A program made the position numbers and the translations under genes. Below, piece after piece: positions 52,009 through 60,713 of a stretch of DNA of 64,000 bases (its first letter is position 1; each line of letters begins with the position of its first letter). Below the pieces are notes generated by a model. The model was not told the origin of the DNA and did no database searches. It saw only the letters and a list, made by a program, of their open reading frames with translations. The stretch spans positions 307,933 through 371,932 of the forward strand of contig NZ_KE557310.1 of assembly GCF_000442275.2 (NCBI RefSeq), given 5' to 3'. This stretch comes from Litoreibacter arenae DSM 19593. GTDB lineage: Bacteria; Pseudomonadota; Alphaproteobacteria; Rhodobacterales; Rhodobacteraceae.

Positions 52009-53055
52009 TCACACGCTGTCCAGTTGCAACTGCACCTTCACCGCTTTCTCGCGGTTCGCCGCCGTTGTGAAGGCTTCGACCGCATCTGACAGCGGATAGG
52101 TTTGCGTGACAAGCGGCGCTACGTCGATCACTCCGCTATCAATGATTTTAACGGCTTGTTCGAACTCGGGGTGAAAACGGTGTGTTCCCCTGAAGGTAAT
52201 CTCCTTGCCGACGATTGCGTTGATCGGCAGGCTCAGGCTGCCAGCCACGCCGACTTGCACGATCGTCCCTCTGGGCCGCACGGCCTCGATCGCCGACAGG
52301 ATAGCGGGCTCCGCTGCGGAGCATTCGAAGACGACGTCGAACGGTCCGTGCTCCGCAATATGGGCTGACACACCGTCCGGGTTCGCGCCGATATTGACGG
52401 TGTCTGTCGCGCCCATCTTTTTGGCCACGCCCAAGGTGAAATCAAACAGGTCGGTCACGACGACGCTGCGCGCGCCGTTCATCTTCGCGACCGCGACGCA
52501 AAGTGCGCCGATGGGGCCTGCGCCGGTCACCAGAACGGACTTGCCCTCCAGCGGCCCGGCTTGCGCCGCCGCGTGCAGGCAGACCGCCAAGGGTTCAGAG
52601 CAGGCAGCACTGGCCAGCGATGTGTCTTTTCCAACTTTGAAGCACTGCGCCTCCCCCGTCACCATTTTGGAACGAAACCCGCCCTGGACGTGAGGCATCG
52701 TGCGGGCGGACCCCATGAAGCGCATGTTGACGCAATGCTGGTAGTTCTCTTCGTTGCAGTACTTACAATCGTAGCAAGGTCGGCTTGGGCTGACGGCAAC
52801 GCGGTCCCCGACCTTTACACGGGTCACATCCGGCCCGATCGCCTCGACTATGCCCGCAACTTCGTGGCCCAGAATAATCGGCTCTTTCACGCGAACCGGA
52901 CCGAAACCACCATGCAGATAGTAATGCAGGTCAGAGCCGCAAATGCCACCGTGGGTCATCTGAACCAGTACGTCGCCAGACTGAAGGTCCGGAACCGTGA
53001 TGTCGTCAATGCGCAGATCGTCTTGTTTGTGCAGAACGCAGGCTTTGGTGGACAT
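52009..53055 (-). CDS. idnD: Zinc-dependent dehydrogenase, L-idonate 5-dehydrogenase-like
   Basis: This 348-residue medium-chain dehydrogenase oxidises a sugar acid or polyol with NAD(P). Catalytic zinc ligands are in GGICGSDLHYY near residue 38 and LGHEVAG near residue 62. The structural-zinc cysteines are in CYDCKYCNEENYQHC near residue 95, and the nucleotide loop is VTGAGPIGAL near residue 180. Similarity to IdnD-type enzymes and placement behind a TRAP importer next to uxuAB suggest L-idonate or a related aldonate. It is the last gene of the regulator-TRAP operon, nine bases after the large permease. Confidence 0.85.
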   Translation of the reverse strand: MSTKACVLHKQDDLRIDDITVPDLQSGDVLVQMTHGGICGSDLHYYLHGGFGPVRVKEPIILGHEVAGIVEAIGPDVTRVKVGDRVAVSPSRPCYDCKYCNEENYQHCVNMRFMGSARTMPHVQGGFRSKMVTGEAQCFKVGKDTSLASAACSEPLAVCLHAAAQAGPLEGKSVLVTGAGPIGALCVAVAKMNGARSVVVTDLFDFTLGVAKKMGATDTVNIGANPDGVSAHIAEHGPFDVVFECSAAEPAILSAIEAVRPRGTIVQVGVAGSLSLPINAIVGKEITFRGTHRFHPEFEQAVKIIDSGVIDVAPLVTQTYPLSDAVEAFTTAANREKAVKVQLQLDSV

Positions 53056-53064
53056 GGAGGACTC

Positions 53065-54342
53065 CTATGGCATGAGGACGGATGGCAGCCATGTAGAAAT
53101 GGCCGGCACGTATGAGACGAGCAACAACACCAAGATGTTGGTGAACAGGAACGGCAGGATCGCGATCACAACCGGCGTCAGTGGCAAGCGAGCAATCCCG
53201 GCACAGACGAACAGGCAGACGCCGAGCGGCGGCGTGGTCAGCCCGATCATCAAATTGAGAACCGCGAATGTTGCAAAGTGGAGGGGTTCGATGTCGACGG
53301 CGACTGCCAAGGCCAGCAACGGGACGAACAGGATGATAAGTGCCGCAATCGTTTCCATGAACATGCCAACCAGCAAGAGGAGGATGTTGATGATCAGAAT
53401 AACGAGAAACTTGTTTTCCGTGAACGACAACACCGCCGACGCGATAGCCTGCGGAATGCGCTCCGACACCAATATCCAGCCAAAGACGTTGGCAAAGCCG
53501 ACAAGCAGCAGGATGCCGGTCGCCGACACGGCACTGTCTATGACGATTGTAGGAATTTCGCGTATCGGCAACTCGCGGTAGATCAGCAGCCCGACGATCA
53601 TGGCGTACACACTGGCGACGACTGCGGTTTCCGTGGGGGTAGCGATGCCGCTCAGCAGGCCGTAGAGGATGATACCTGTCATCGCCAGCGCCCAGAACGC
53701 ACCGGCAAAGGCTTTGGCGATTTCGCTTACTCCTTGCCACTCTTGCCGTGGGAAGTCCTTTTTGCGGGCGATCAGGTAGGTCGTGACCATCATGGCGACA
53801 CCCATGACGACACCGGGGATGGCTCCGGCGAGGAACATCTTGCCGACTGAGATGCCGGACAAAGCGCCGACGATAATCATCGGAACGCTGGGCGGGATGA
53901 TGGGGCCGACGGTCGACGATGCCGCAGTGACAGCCGCCGAAAAATCAGCCGGATACCCAGCCTTTTTCATACCGGGGATCATGACGCCACCGATAGAGGC
54001 CGCATCGGCAACAGCCGTGCCTGTGATCCCGCCGAAGAGCATGGACGCGCCCACATTGGTCAGGCCGAGCCCACCCCTGATCCAGCCGACGAGCGAGTTT
54101 GCAAACCGGATGATGCGCTCGGTAATACCGCCACGGTTCATCAGGTTTCCGGCAAGGATGAACCCTGGGATACTGAGAAGCACGAAGACGTCCATCCCCG
54201 CATACATCTTCTGCGGCATGACCACCGGCGGGATGCCCATGACCAAAAGGTAGCAAAGGGAGCTAACGCCCAACGTGATGGCGACCGGCAGGCCGATGAC
54301 CAGCCCGATGACAAAGACTGCAATTAGAATAGTAAGGCCCAT
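53065..54342 (-). CDS. TRAP transporter large permease (DctM)
   Basis: This 425-residue inner-membrane ion-coupled permease has about 12 helices. DctM landmarks are LLSIPGFILAGNLMNRGGI near residue 55, FGGITGTAVADAASIGG near residue 108 and VGPIIPPSVPMIIVGAL near residue 143. It forms the sodium-driven transport core of the TRAP system with the small permease (one-base overlap upstream) and binding protein. Confidence 0.95.
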   Translation of the reverse strand: MGLTILIAVFVIGLVIGLPVAITLGVSSLCYLLVMGIPPVVMPQKMYAGMDVFVLLSIPGFILAGNLMNRGGITERIIRFANSLVGWIRGGLGLTNVGASMLFGGITGTAVADAASIGGVMIPGMKKAGYPADFSAAVTAASSTVGPIIPPSVPMIIVGALSGISVGKMFLAGAIPGVVMGVAMMVTTYLIARKKDFPRQEWQGVSEIAKAFAGAFWALAMTGIILYGLLSGIATPTETAVVASVYAMIVGLLIYRELPIREIPTIVIDSAVSATGILLLVGFANVFGWILVSERIPQAIASAVLSFTENKFLVILIINILLLLVGMFMETIAALIILFVPLLALAVAVDIEPLHFATFAVLNLMIGLTTPPLGVCLFVCAGIARLPLTPVVIAILPFLFTNILVLLLVSYVPAISTWLPSVLMP

Positions 54343-54839
54343 TATTCCAGCTCCTCACGAACATCGGCTTTGCCGTCTTCACCAAGAACGACCATTCGGT
54401 AAATCCTGAAAACAGAGAAAACAAGAAGCGTCACGAGAAGCCCGAACACGGTAAAATGCACTATGTCCATTCTGAGCGTCATCGCCGGGGATGTTTGCAT
54501 CGCACCGATGGAGACGTATTTCCATGCGGCTGGAATCAGGTAAGCGCACAGCGCCACCGTGATCGCTGCCGATAGCAGGCGCAGTCGCCATGGCCACTCG
54601 CCCGGCACCTGCTCGCAAACGACATCGACGTTCACGAGATCACCTGAGCGCAATGACAAGCCTGCCCCGAAGGCCACAACATAAAGCATCGCAAAGCGGG
54701 TAAGTTCCTCGGTCCAGATTGGCGACGAGCTGAATGTGCGGCCGAGCACTTGCGTGAGAACCGTCAGGATCAACACGAGGAACGAAACACCGACACCAAT
54801 GCGGCAGATAGTGTAGAAAATGCTCTCTAAGCGTAACAT
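54342..54839 (-). CDS. TRAP transporter small permease (DctQ)
   Basis: This 165-residue protein has four helices, with the signature TQVLGRTFSSSPIWTEELTR near residue 30 and GLSLRSGDLVNVDVV near residue 58. It bridges the large permease and binding protein. The start at 54839 has a GGGGAAGAAG ribosome site; the open frame continues upstream but is non-coding. Confidence 0.93.
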   Translation of the reverse strand: MLRLESIFYTICRIGVGVSFLVLILTVLTQVLGRTFSSSPIWTEELTRFAMLYVVAFGAGLSLRSGDLVNVDVVCEQVPGEWPWRLRLLSAAITVALCAYLIPAAWKYVSIGAMQTSPAMTLRMDIVHFTVFGLLVTLLVFSVFRIYRMVVLGEDGKADVREELE

Positions 54840-54918
54840 TGGGCTTCTTCCCCCTTGGCGCGAGAGAAGCTGCCAGCCCGTGACCCGGCAGCCTCCCGAG
54901 GTTGGGTGATCTGGTCGC

Positions 54919-55896
54919 CTAGTTCGCGAACAGGTCCTCGACGACTGGTTTGATCTCGTCGCTGACATTGGCCAGAACGGCGTCGCGGGCGGCGGCTTGG
55001 AAAGCTGCTCCGTCAACTTCGACGAATGTCATGCCGTTCTCTTCCAGATAGGCTTTGTCCGCGGCAAGGCTGTCCAGCAGCAGGCCACGCTCGTATTCCT
55101 GTGCGGCGGCGGCGGCCTTCATGACGGCGGCCTGATCCTCTTCGGACAATTTCGCCCAAGTGGATTCAGCGATTGTCAGGTAGATCCACGAGCGCACATG
55201 CTCGGTCTGGTTCACATGGCTCTGAACTTCGTTGAAGTTGGCCGAGCGGATAAGGGCAAGCGGGTTTTCCTGTCCGTCGATCACGCCGCTTTGCAGGGAT
55301 GTAAACACTTCGGAGAAGGCCATGGGGGTGGGGGATGCCCCAAGCGCGCTCCAGACGTCAACGAAGAGCGGCACGTTCGGAACGCGCATTTTCATTCCGT
55401 TCAAATCCGCTGGAGTAGTGATAGGGCGCTGCGACGTAAGATTACGCGGTCCCCGTGCGAAATAGGCGATCGGGCGGATCTGCGCGCGCTCGATGATCTG
55501 CGCTTCGATCTGGTCACCGATCTCACCGCCAGCCACTTCGTCCATATGCTCAAGCGAGCGATAGGCATAAGGGACAGCGAGAAGGGCCGCCATCGGCGCC
55601 CAGTTTTGCAGGCTTTCGCCGGTGATCGTCATATCGACCGTGCCAAGCTGCATGCCATTAATCAGGTCGATTTCCTTGCCAAGCGACTCGTTCGGGAACA
55701 CCTCGACCGCGATGCGGCCATCCGTCAACGCGCTGAGTTCTTCGCCGAACCGAACGGCGGCCTGATGCCAAGAGTTGTCCTCGTTGGCCAAATGCCCCAG
55801 CTTCAGCGTGGTTTCCTGACCGAACGCGGCAGTCCCTGCCATGATCGTCATGCAGCTTGCGGCTGCCAGTGTCGTGATTTTTGAAAAGAGCCTCAT
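54919..55896 (-). CDS. TRAP transporter substrate-binding protein (DctP family)
   Basis: This 325-residue periplasmic binding protein has a signal peptide (residues 1-26). DctP-type features follow: LGHLANEDNSWHQAAVRFGEEL near the mature N-terminus (read in two parts), NGMQLGTVDMTITG near residue 80 and the substrate-carboxylate region MKMRVPNVPLFVDVWSALGA with FTSLQSGVIDGQENPL, whose conserved Arg binds organic acids. The likely ligands are uronates, idonate or related sugar acids. Its start overlaps the regulator's stop by four bases. Confidence 0.93.
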   Translation of the reverse strand: MRLFSKITTLAAASCMTIMAGTAAFGQETTLKLGHLANEDNSWHQAAVRFGEELSALTDGRIAVEVFPNESLGKEIDLINGMQLGTVDMTITGESLQNWAPMAALLAVPYAYRSLEHMDEVAGGEIGDQIEAQIIERAQIRPIAYFARGPRNLTSQRPITTPADLNGMKMRVPNVPLFVDVWSALGASPTPMAFSEVFTSLQSGVIDGQENPLALIRSANFNEVQSHVNQTEHVRSWIYLTIAESTWAKLSEEDQAAVMKAAAAAQEYERGLLLDSLAADKAYLEENGMTFVEVDGAAFQAAARDAVLANVSDEIKPVVEDLFAN

Positions 55897-56639
55897 GATA
55901 TTCTCCTCCTAGAGTTTTGGGCTGATTTTCCGGGGATTGCGCCCCGAGAATCTTCGAAATGGTCGGGGTAAAGCTTCTGAACGCGTGGCAGGCTGGACAG
56001 GATCTCGCGGAGATGGGTCCGCATCGCGTCTTCGACACGCGATGCACTTTTCTGCTCAATCGCGTCGGCAACCTGTTCGTGTTGGTCGATCAGCTTTGAT
56101 ATGTGAAATTCTTCAAACGTCAGAAACCGCACACGATCCATTTGGGACTTGATCTGAGCCAAAAAATCCCATGAACGTCCGACCCCGGCGGCACGCGCGA
56201 GTGTTCTGTGGAAATGTTCGTCAAGCTCCATGAAGTGCTCAGGCGTGTCGTCCGCCACGGCCCTTTGATGCGAAATCTGGCCGCGCAAATCCTTCACAAG
56301 CGCAGCGCTGCCTTCGGCGGCAAGCTTGCAAACGATGTCCGCTTCAACGGCTTCGCGGACAAATCTGGCGTTCAGAACGGCCTCATAGTCGATCCGTTTG
56401 ACATAGGTTCCCCGCTGGGGCCGCACTTCCAGCAAGCCCTCCTCCACAAGTGTGATGAAGGCTTCACGCACCGGCTGGCGGCTGACGCCATATTCTTTTG
56501 CAAGCTCGGGTTCCGACAAGCGGCTCATGGGGCGCAGGTCATTTCTGATGATACGGGTTCTCAGGACATTTCTGAGCTGCGGGCTGACAGCCTTGCTGTG
56601 ATCCAGCTTCCACTCTTCGATATCCGAGACTGCCATCAT
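55893..56639 (-). CDS. GntR-family transcriptional regulator, FadR/FCD subfamily
   Basis: This 248-residue DNA-binding repressor or activator has a winged helix (about 18-82: LSEPELAKEYGVSRQPVREA) and a C-terminal FCD ligand domain (about 90-222) with metal-ligand positions in ELDEHFHRTLARAAG and the later HEQVADAI and MRTHL histidines. It is divergent from uxuA and first in the TRAP operon, so it likely controls both by sensing a uronate or aldonate. The inverted repeat at 56721-56736 is a candidate operator. Confidence 0.9.
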   Translation of the reverse strand: MMAVSDIEEWKLDHSKAVSPQLRNVLRTRIIRNDLRPMSRLSEPELAKEYGVSRQPVREAFITLVEEGLLEVRPQRGTYVKRIDYEAVLNARFVREAVEADIVCKLAAEGSAALVKDLRGQISHQRAVADDTPEHFMELDEHFHRTLARAAGVGRSWDFLAQIKSQMDRVRFLTFEEFHISKLIDQHEQVADAIEQKSASRVEDAMRTHLREILSSLPRVQKLYPDHFEDSRGAIPGKSAQNSRRRIS

Positions 56640-56720
56640 GCTTCACTCCCCCTGTCTTTTGATACTTCCCCACTTCCATACAAGTCAACACAATGTTAAC
56701 CTTCCTGATAAGGATTACCT

Positions 56721-56736
56721 GAAATATAAATATTTC
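56721..56736. promoter_or_regulatory. Candidate operator overlapping the uxuA -10 region
   Basis: GAAATAT-AA-ATATTTC is a 7+7 inverted repeat in the 126-base divergent region between the GntR gene and uxuA. It covers a TATAAA box (56725-56730), 36 bases before the uxuA start. This placement suits repression by the adjacent FCD regulator. Confidence 0.4.
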
Positions 56737-56765
56737 AATTCGTTAGGCGAAAACTGGAGGATGAC

Positions 56766-57977
56766 ATGCGGCGAACTTGGCGTTGGTTTGGACCAAAAGA
56801 CACGGTTTCGATTCCCGATATGAGGCAGGCAGGGGTCTGCGGAGTCGTGTCCGCCCTGCACCATATTCCCAACGGGGTCGTCTGGTCGGTCGAGGAAATC
56901 GAGCGGCGCAAAAACCAGATCGAACTGCTCCCCGATGGCAGGCCAACGGAACTCACATGGGATGTGGTCGAAAGCCTCCCTGTCTCTGAAAATATCAAGC
57001 AGCAGACAGGTGAGTGGCGAGAGCACATCGAGAACTATAAGCAAAGTATCCGCAACCTCGCCGAAGTCGGCATCCATACGATTTGCTACAACTTCATGCC
57101 GGTTCTGGACTGGACGCGGACAGACTTGGCCCATGAATTGCCCAACGGCGCCACTTGCATGCGATTTGATGTGGTTGATTTTGCTGTCTTCGACATCTTT
57201 GCGCTGGCACGAAAGGGTGCCGAAAATGACTTCCCATCCGACGTCGTGGACCGCGCGAAGGAGCGACACAGCGCAATGTCGAGCGAGGATGTAGCGGCGC
57301 TGGTCACCAACGTAATATGCGGCCTCCCCGGTGCGGAGGAAGGCTACACGCTGGATGATCTGCGCGCCCATCTGGACGCATACAGCGCCATTGATGCCGA
57401 CACGCTGCGCAAGCACCAGATCGCGTTTCTGCAAGAGGTCGTGCCCGTCGCGGAAGAGGTCGGTGCGCGGTTGTGTTGTCACCCCGATGACCCGCCGTTT
57501 CCGCTTCTGGGGCTGCCAAGGATCATGTCGACCGAAGAGGATTACACGCGCCTGATGGCCGCCGTGGACTCGCCCGCGAACGGGATCACCCTGTGCAGCG
57601 GATCGCTTGGCGTGCGTCAAAGCAACGACCTCCCGGGGATGATGCGGCGTCTGGGGTCAAGGGTGCATTTCCTGCATCTGCGCAACGTCGCGCGGGAAAC
57701 CGATACCCTGCCAAACTCTTTCCACGAGGCTGCCCATCTGGAAGGGGTGACGGATATGGTGGCATTGATCGCCGCCGCTCTGGACGAGGAAAAGCGCCGA
57801 GCAGAAGAAGGTCGCGCGGATTGCAACATTCCGTTCCGCCCCGACCACGGGCAGGACATTCTGAGCGACCTCGGGCAGAACAGCCAGCCCGGCTATCCCG
57901 CTGTCGGACGGCTCAAAGGGCTCGCCGAGTTGCGCGGTATCATCGAGGCCCTGTCCCACAAAGGATCGGTCGCATGA
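56766..57977 (+). CDS. uxuA: Mannonate dehydratase
   Basis: This 403-residue enzyme dehydrates D-mannonate to 2-keto-3-deoxy-D-gluconate. The N-terminus (MRRTWRWFGPKDTVSIPDMR) and the ALHHIPNGVVW segment are diagnostic; metal-site motifs are CYNFMPVLDWTRTDL near residue 105, CCHPDDPPFPLLG near residue 238 and the C-terminal RPDHGQDIL. A GGAGG ribosome site lies before the ATG. The stop overlaps uxuB by four bases. Confidence 0.96.
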   Translation: MRRTWRWFGPKDTVSIPDMRQAGVCGVVSALHHIPNGVVWSVEEIERRKNQIELLPDGRPTELTWDVVESLPVSENIKQQTGEWREHIENYKQSIRNLAEVGIHTICYNFMPVLDWTRTDLAHELPNGATCMRFDVVDFAVFDIFALARKGAENDFPSDVVDRAKERHSAMSSEDVAALVTNVICGLPGAEEGYTLDDLRAHLDAYSAIDADTLRKHQIAFLQEVVPVAEEVGARLCCHPDDPPFPLLGLPRIMSTEEDYTRLMAAVDSPANGITLCSGSLGVRQSNDLPGMMRRLGSRVHFLHLRNVARETDTLPNSFHEAAHLEGVTDMVALIAAALDEEKRRAEEGRADCNIPFRPDHGQDILSDLGQNSQPGYPAVGRLKGLAELRGIIEALSHKGSVA

Positions 57978-59431
57978 GACGTTTGAATAAATCCAGCCTC
58001 GCCGCTGTTCCTGACGGCGTGGCGACACCTGAATACGACCGCGATGCCTGCGGCACGGGGATCGTCCATCTTGGCTTGGGGGCGTTTCACAAAGCGCATC
58101 AGGCATTCTACACCGACGCCGCGCTGGCGGCAGGCGGGGGTGACTGGAAGATCATCGGCGTCAGTATGCGCAACGAGCAAACCGCGCAGGATTTCAACGA
58201 GCAGGACGGGCTTTACACCATCCTCGTCAAAGCGCCGGAGCGCACAGAGGCGCAAATCATCGGCAGCATCGCCTCAGCGCTTTGCGCGCGCACCCAGCCT
58301 GACGACGTGCTGAACGCACTTAGCGATCCTGCCACCCGCATCGTTACAATCACGGTCACCGAAAAAGGATACGGCATTAATCGCGCCACGGGCGGCGTTG
58401 ATCCGTCTCATCCTGTCATTGCGCAGGACCTAAAACGTGACCAAGCACCTGTCGGAGCCGTCGGGCTGATCGTCGCCGCCCTGGAGAAGCGCCGCGCCGA
58501 CGGCACCGCGCCCTTTACGGTTCTTTGCTGCGACAACCTGCCAGAAAACGGCAAGTTCGTTCATGCCGGTCTGATTGATTTCGCTAACCGATTTGACACC
58601 GGGCTGGGCGACTGGATTGCACGAAACGTCGCCTGTCCGTCATCTATGGTGGACCGCATCACCCCTGCACAAACCGCCGCGACCCGCGAGATTGCAGCTG
58701 ATTTGACGGAAACCCAGGACCTTCTCGCCGTTGAGACCGAGAGCTTCCATCAATGGGTGATCGAAGACCACTTCCCGTCGGGGCGTCCGTCATGGGAGGC
58801 CGCAGGGGCAATCTTCACCCGAGACGTCGCACCTTTCGAGAAAATGAAACTCCGGCTCCTGAATGGCAGTCATTCGCTGATCGCCTACATGGGTCTGCTG
58901 CTCGGCAAGCAATACGTCAGGGATGTCCTAAGCGATGCCGGTCTGGAAGCCCTGATACGCAAGCATCTCGACGCCGCATCCGCCACGCTGCCGCCGATGC
59001 ACGATATTGACCTACCTGCATATTGCGCCGATCTCGTCGAGCGTTTTCGCAACCCGAACATTGCGCATGAAACATCCCAGATTGGCACCGACGGCTCGGA
59101 GAAGTTGCCGCAACGTATATTGGCACCAGCGGTTGATGCTCTTGGGGCAAACCAGTCTGTGCGTCCCTTTGCATTCGCAACAGCGCTCTGGATATGGTTC
59201 TGCCGCACCGGTGACCTCAACGATCCGCGTGCCGAGCAGCTGGAAAGCGCCGCTCAGAAGACCAGTCCGGAGGAAATACTGGCCGACTTGGAAACCATTT
59301 CCGGCCTCATTCCTGCGGAGCTTGCAACTTCGGTCGTCTGGCGACGCGATATCCTGTCGATTTTGTCTGATCTGATGGAGCATTCGCCCGAGTTCGTTAT
59401 TAGCTCCGAGATCGGCGAAAGGGCAAACTGA
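57974..59431 (+). CDS. uxuB: Mannitol dehydrogenase family protein, fructuronate reductase (UxuB)-like
   Basis: This 485-residue polyol-specific long-chain dehydrogenase has an N-terminal nucleotide-binding domain (VHLGLGAFHKAHQAFYTD near residue 31). The catalytic C-terminal segment is EKMKLRLLNGSHSLIAYMG, near residue 295. UxuB reduces D-fructuronate to D-mannonate, feeding UxuA, and the ATGA overlap with uxuA supports that role over mannitol oxidation. The start at 57974 was chosen by homology and overlap; the frame is open far upstream inside uxuA. Confidence 0.92.
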   Translation: MRRLNKSSLAAVPDGVATPEYDRDACGTGIVHLGLGAFHKAHQAFYTDAALAAGGGDWKIIGVSMRNEQTAQDFNEQDGLYTILVKAPERTEAQIIGSIASALCARTQPDDVLNALSDPATRIVTITVTEKGYGINRATGGVDPSHPVIAQDLKRDQAPVGAVGLIVAALEKRRADGTAPFTVLCCDNLPENGKFVHAGLIDFANRFDTGLGDWIARNVACPSSMVDRITPAQTAATREIAADLTETQDLLAVETESFHQWVIEDHFPSGRPSWEAAGAIFTRDVAPFEKMKLRLLNGSHSLIAYMGLLLGKQYVRDVLSDAGLEALIRKHLDAASATLPPMHDIDLPAYCADLVERFRNPNIAHETSQIGTDGSEKLPQRILAPAVDALGANQSVRPFAFATALWIWFCRTGDLNDPRAEQLESAAQKTSPEEILADLETISGLIPAELATSVVWRRDILSILSDLMEHSPEFVISSEIGERAN

Positions 59432-59521
59432 TCTCGCTTCGGCGATGCCACTCTTGAAAGGATCACCAGCACCTATCTGGCCCGATTTCAGGGGGGCTGG
59501 GGCATTGTCAGTTATGCCGGA

Positions 59522-59537
59522 ATATGTCGCAACATAT
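59522..59537. promoter_or_regulatory. Small palindrome upstream of the efflux operon
   Basis: ATATGT-CGCA-ACATAT lies in the 279-base gap (59432-59710) between uxuB and the adaptor gene. It is the only notable signal there and could be an operator; no regulator gene is adjacent. Confidence 0.3.
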
Positions 59538-59710
59538 CACGACGCAAATCGCATCCGCTTAAACACCATCCACAGGCTTGAAACGATGCGAACACATTCC
59601 GCCATCTTGCGGACCGCATGGGTGAGGTGTAGCGTGACCGTTCCTTAAGACCCTGCATTTCAGACATATTCGCTTTCGCAATTATCCCCTACCAAGCTTG
59701 AGGTTGGACC

Positions 59711-60709
59711 ATGAAAAATACCAGAAATGCACTTCTGGCCGTGCTCGCCGTTTTGGCCGTTGCGGCCCTGCTCGTCTGGACTGTGCGCCAACCCGCCACC
59801 TATCTGGTGCAAGGCGAGGTGGAGGCCACGCGGATTGATCTTTCGGCGTTGATCACTGCACGGGTGTCGGAGACTCCTGTCGGCTTTGGCAGCCGCGTTA
59901 GCGCCGGCGACATTGTCGTGCAGTTGGAAAGCCCGCAATTGCGTGCGCAGCTTGAGACTGCAAAGGCAGGGATCGCTGTGGCGCGGGCCAATCGGGACCT
60001 GACCTTTTCCACCCGCCCCGAAACAATCGCCGCCGCCGAGGCGCAGTTGGCCAAGGCGGTCGCTGACGTGGAACTGGCCCAAAGTAGCTATGATCGGGTG
60101 AACCAGCTGCGTGACAGCTCGGTTGTGTCGCAGGCAAACCTTGATCAGGCCAGCAACGCATTGAACGCCGCTATTCAGGCCCAGGCCGCCGCGCAAGCCA
60201 ACCTGGATCAGGCGCGCAACGGGGCCAGCGAAGAGCAAAGGGCCGTCGCCACAGCGCAGGTCACCCAAGCTGAGGCCAATCTGACCCAGCTTCAGGCCAA
60301 TGTCGAAGAACTGACCGTCACATCCCCGATTGACGGCGAGGTCACGACCCGCACCGCCGAAGTCGGCAAGTTGTTCAGCGCCGGCGCGCCGTTGATTTCG
60401 ATCGTGGATGTGGACCACGCCTGGTTCACGTTCAACCTGCGCGAAGACCTTCTGGAGGGCCTCGAAGTTGGCCAGCCGCTTGAGGTGCGCGTGCCCGCGT
60501 TGGGGCAAGACCACGCGCCCGTTCCTGCCGAGATCACGGCGATCAACGTCGAAGGCAGCTATGCGAACTGGCGTGCAACCAAGGCCACAGGTGATTTCGA
60601 CTTGCGGACATTCTCGGTGCGGGCCGAGCCGACGGAGCCAGTCGACGGCCTGCGACCCGGAATGAGCGCACTGGTAGACTGGCCCGCGACCGCGCGCAGC
60701 GCCGAATAG
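59711..60709 (+). CDS. HlyD-family efflux adaptor
   Basis: This 332-residue membrane fusion protein has an N-terminal anchor (residues 7-22, LLAVLAVLAVAALLVW), lipoyl half (SETPVGFGSRVSAGDIVVQLE near residue 58), an Ala/Gln-rich coiled coil (about 80-190), second lipoyl half (SPIDGEVTTRTAEVGKLFSAG) and beta barrel (RPGMSALVDW at the end). It resembles the YhiI/YbhG type that works with ABC-2 permeases, which follow directly. It bridges to a TolC-type channel not present here. Confidence 0.9.
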   Translation: MKNTRNALLAVLAVLAVAALLVWTVRQPATYLVQGEVEATRIDLSALITARVSETPVGFGSRVSAGDIVVQLESPQLRAQLETAKAGIAVARANRDLTFSTRPETIAAAEAQLAKAVADVELAQSSYDRVNQLRDSSVVSQANLDQASNALNAAIQAQAAAQANLDQARNGASEEQRAVATAQVTQAEANLTQLQANVEELTVTSPIDGEVTTRTAEVGKLFSAGAPLISIVDVDHAWFTFNLREDLLEGLEVGQPLEVRVPALGQDHAPVPAEITAINVEGSYANWRATKATGDFDLRTFSVRAEPTEPVDGLRPGMSALVDWPATARSAE

Positions 60710-60713
60710 CCCG

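Noticed and set aside
57593..57973. Upstream extension of the uxuB frame
   Set aside because: It lies inside uxuA in another frame; homology begins at the ATG at 57974.
59445..59648. 67-codon ORF in the gap between uxuB and the efflux adaptor
   Set aside because: No ribosome site, no recognisable features and composition unlike the neighbouring genes.
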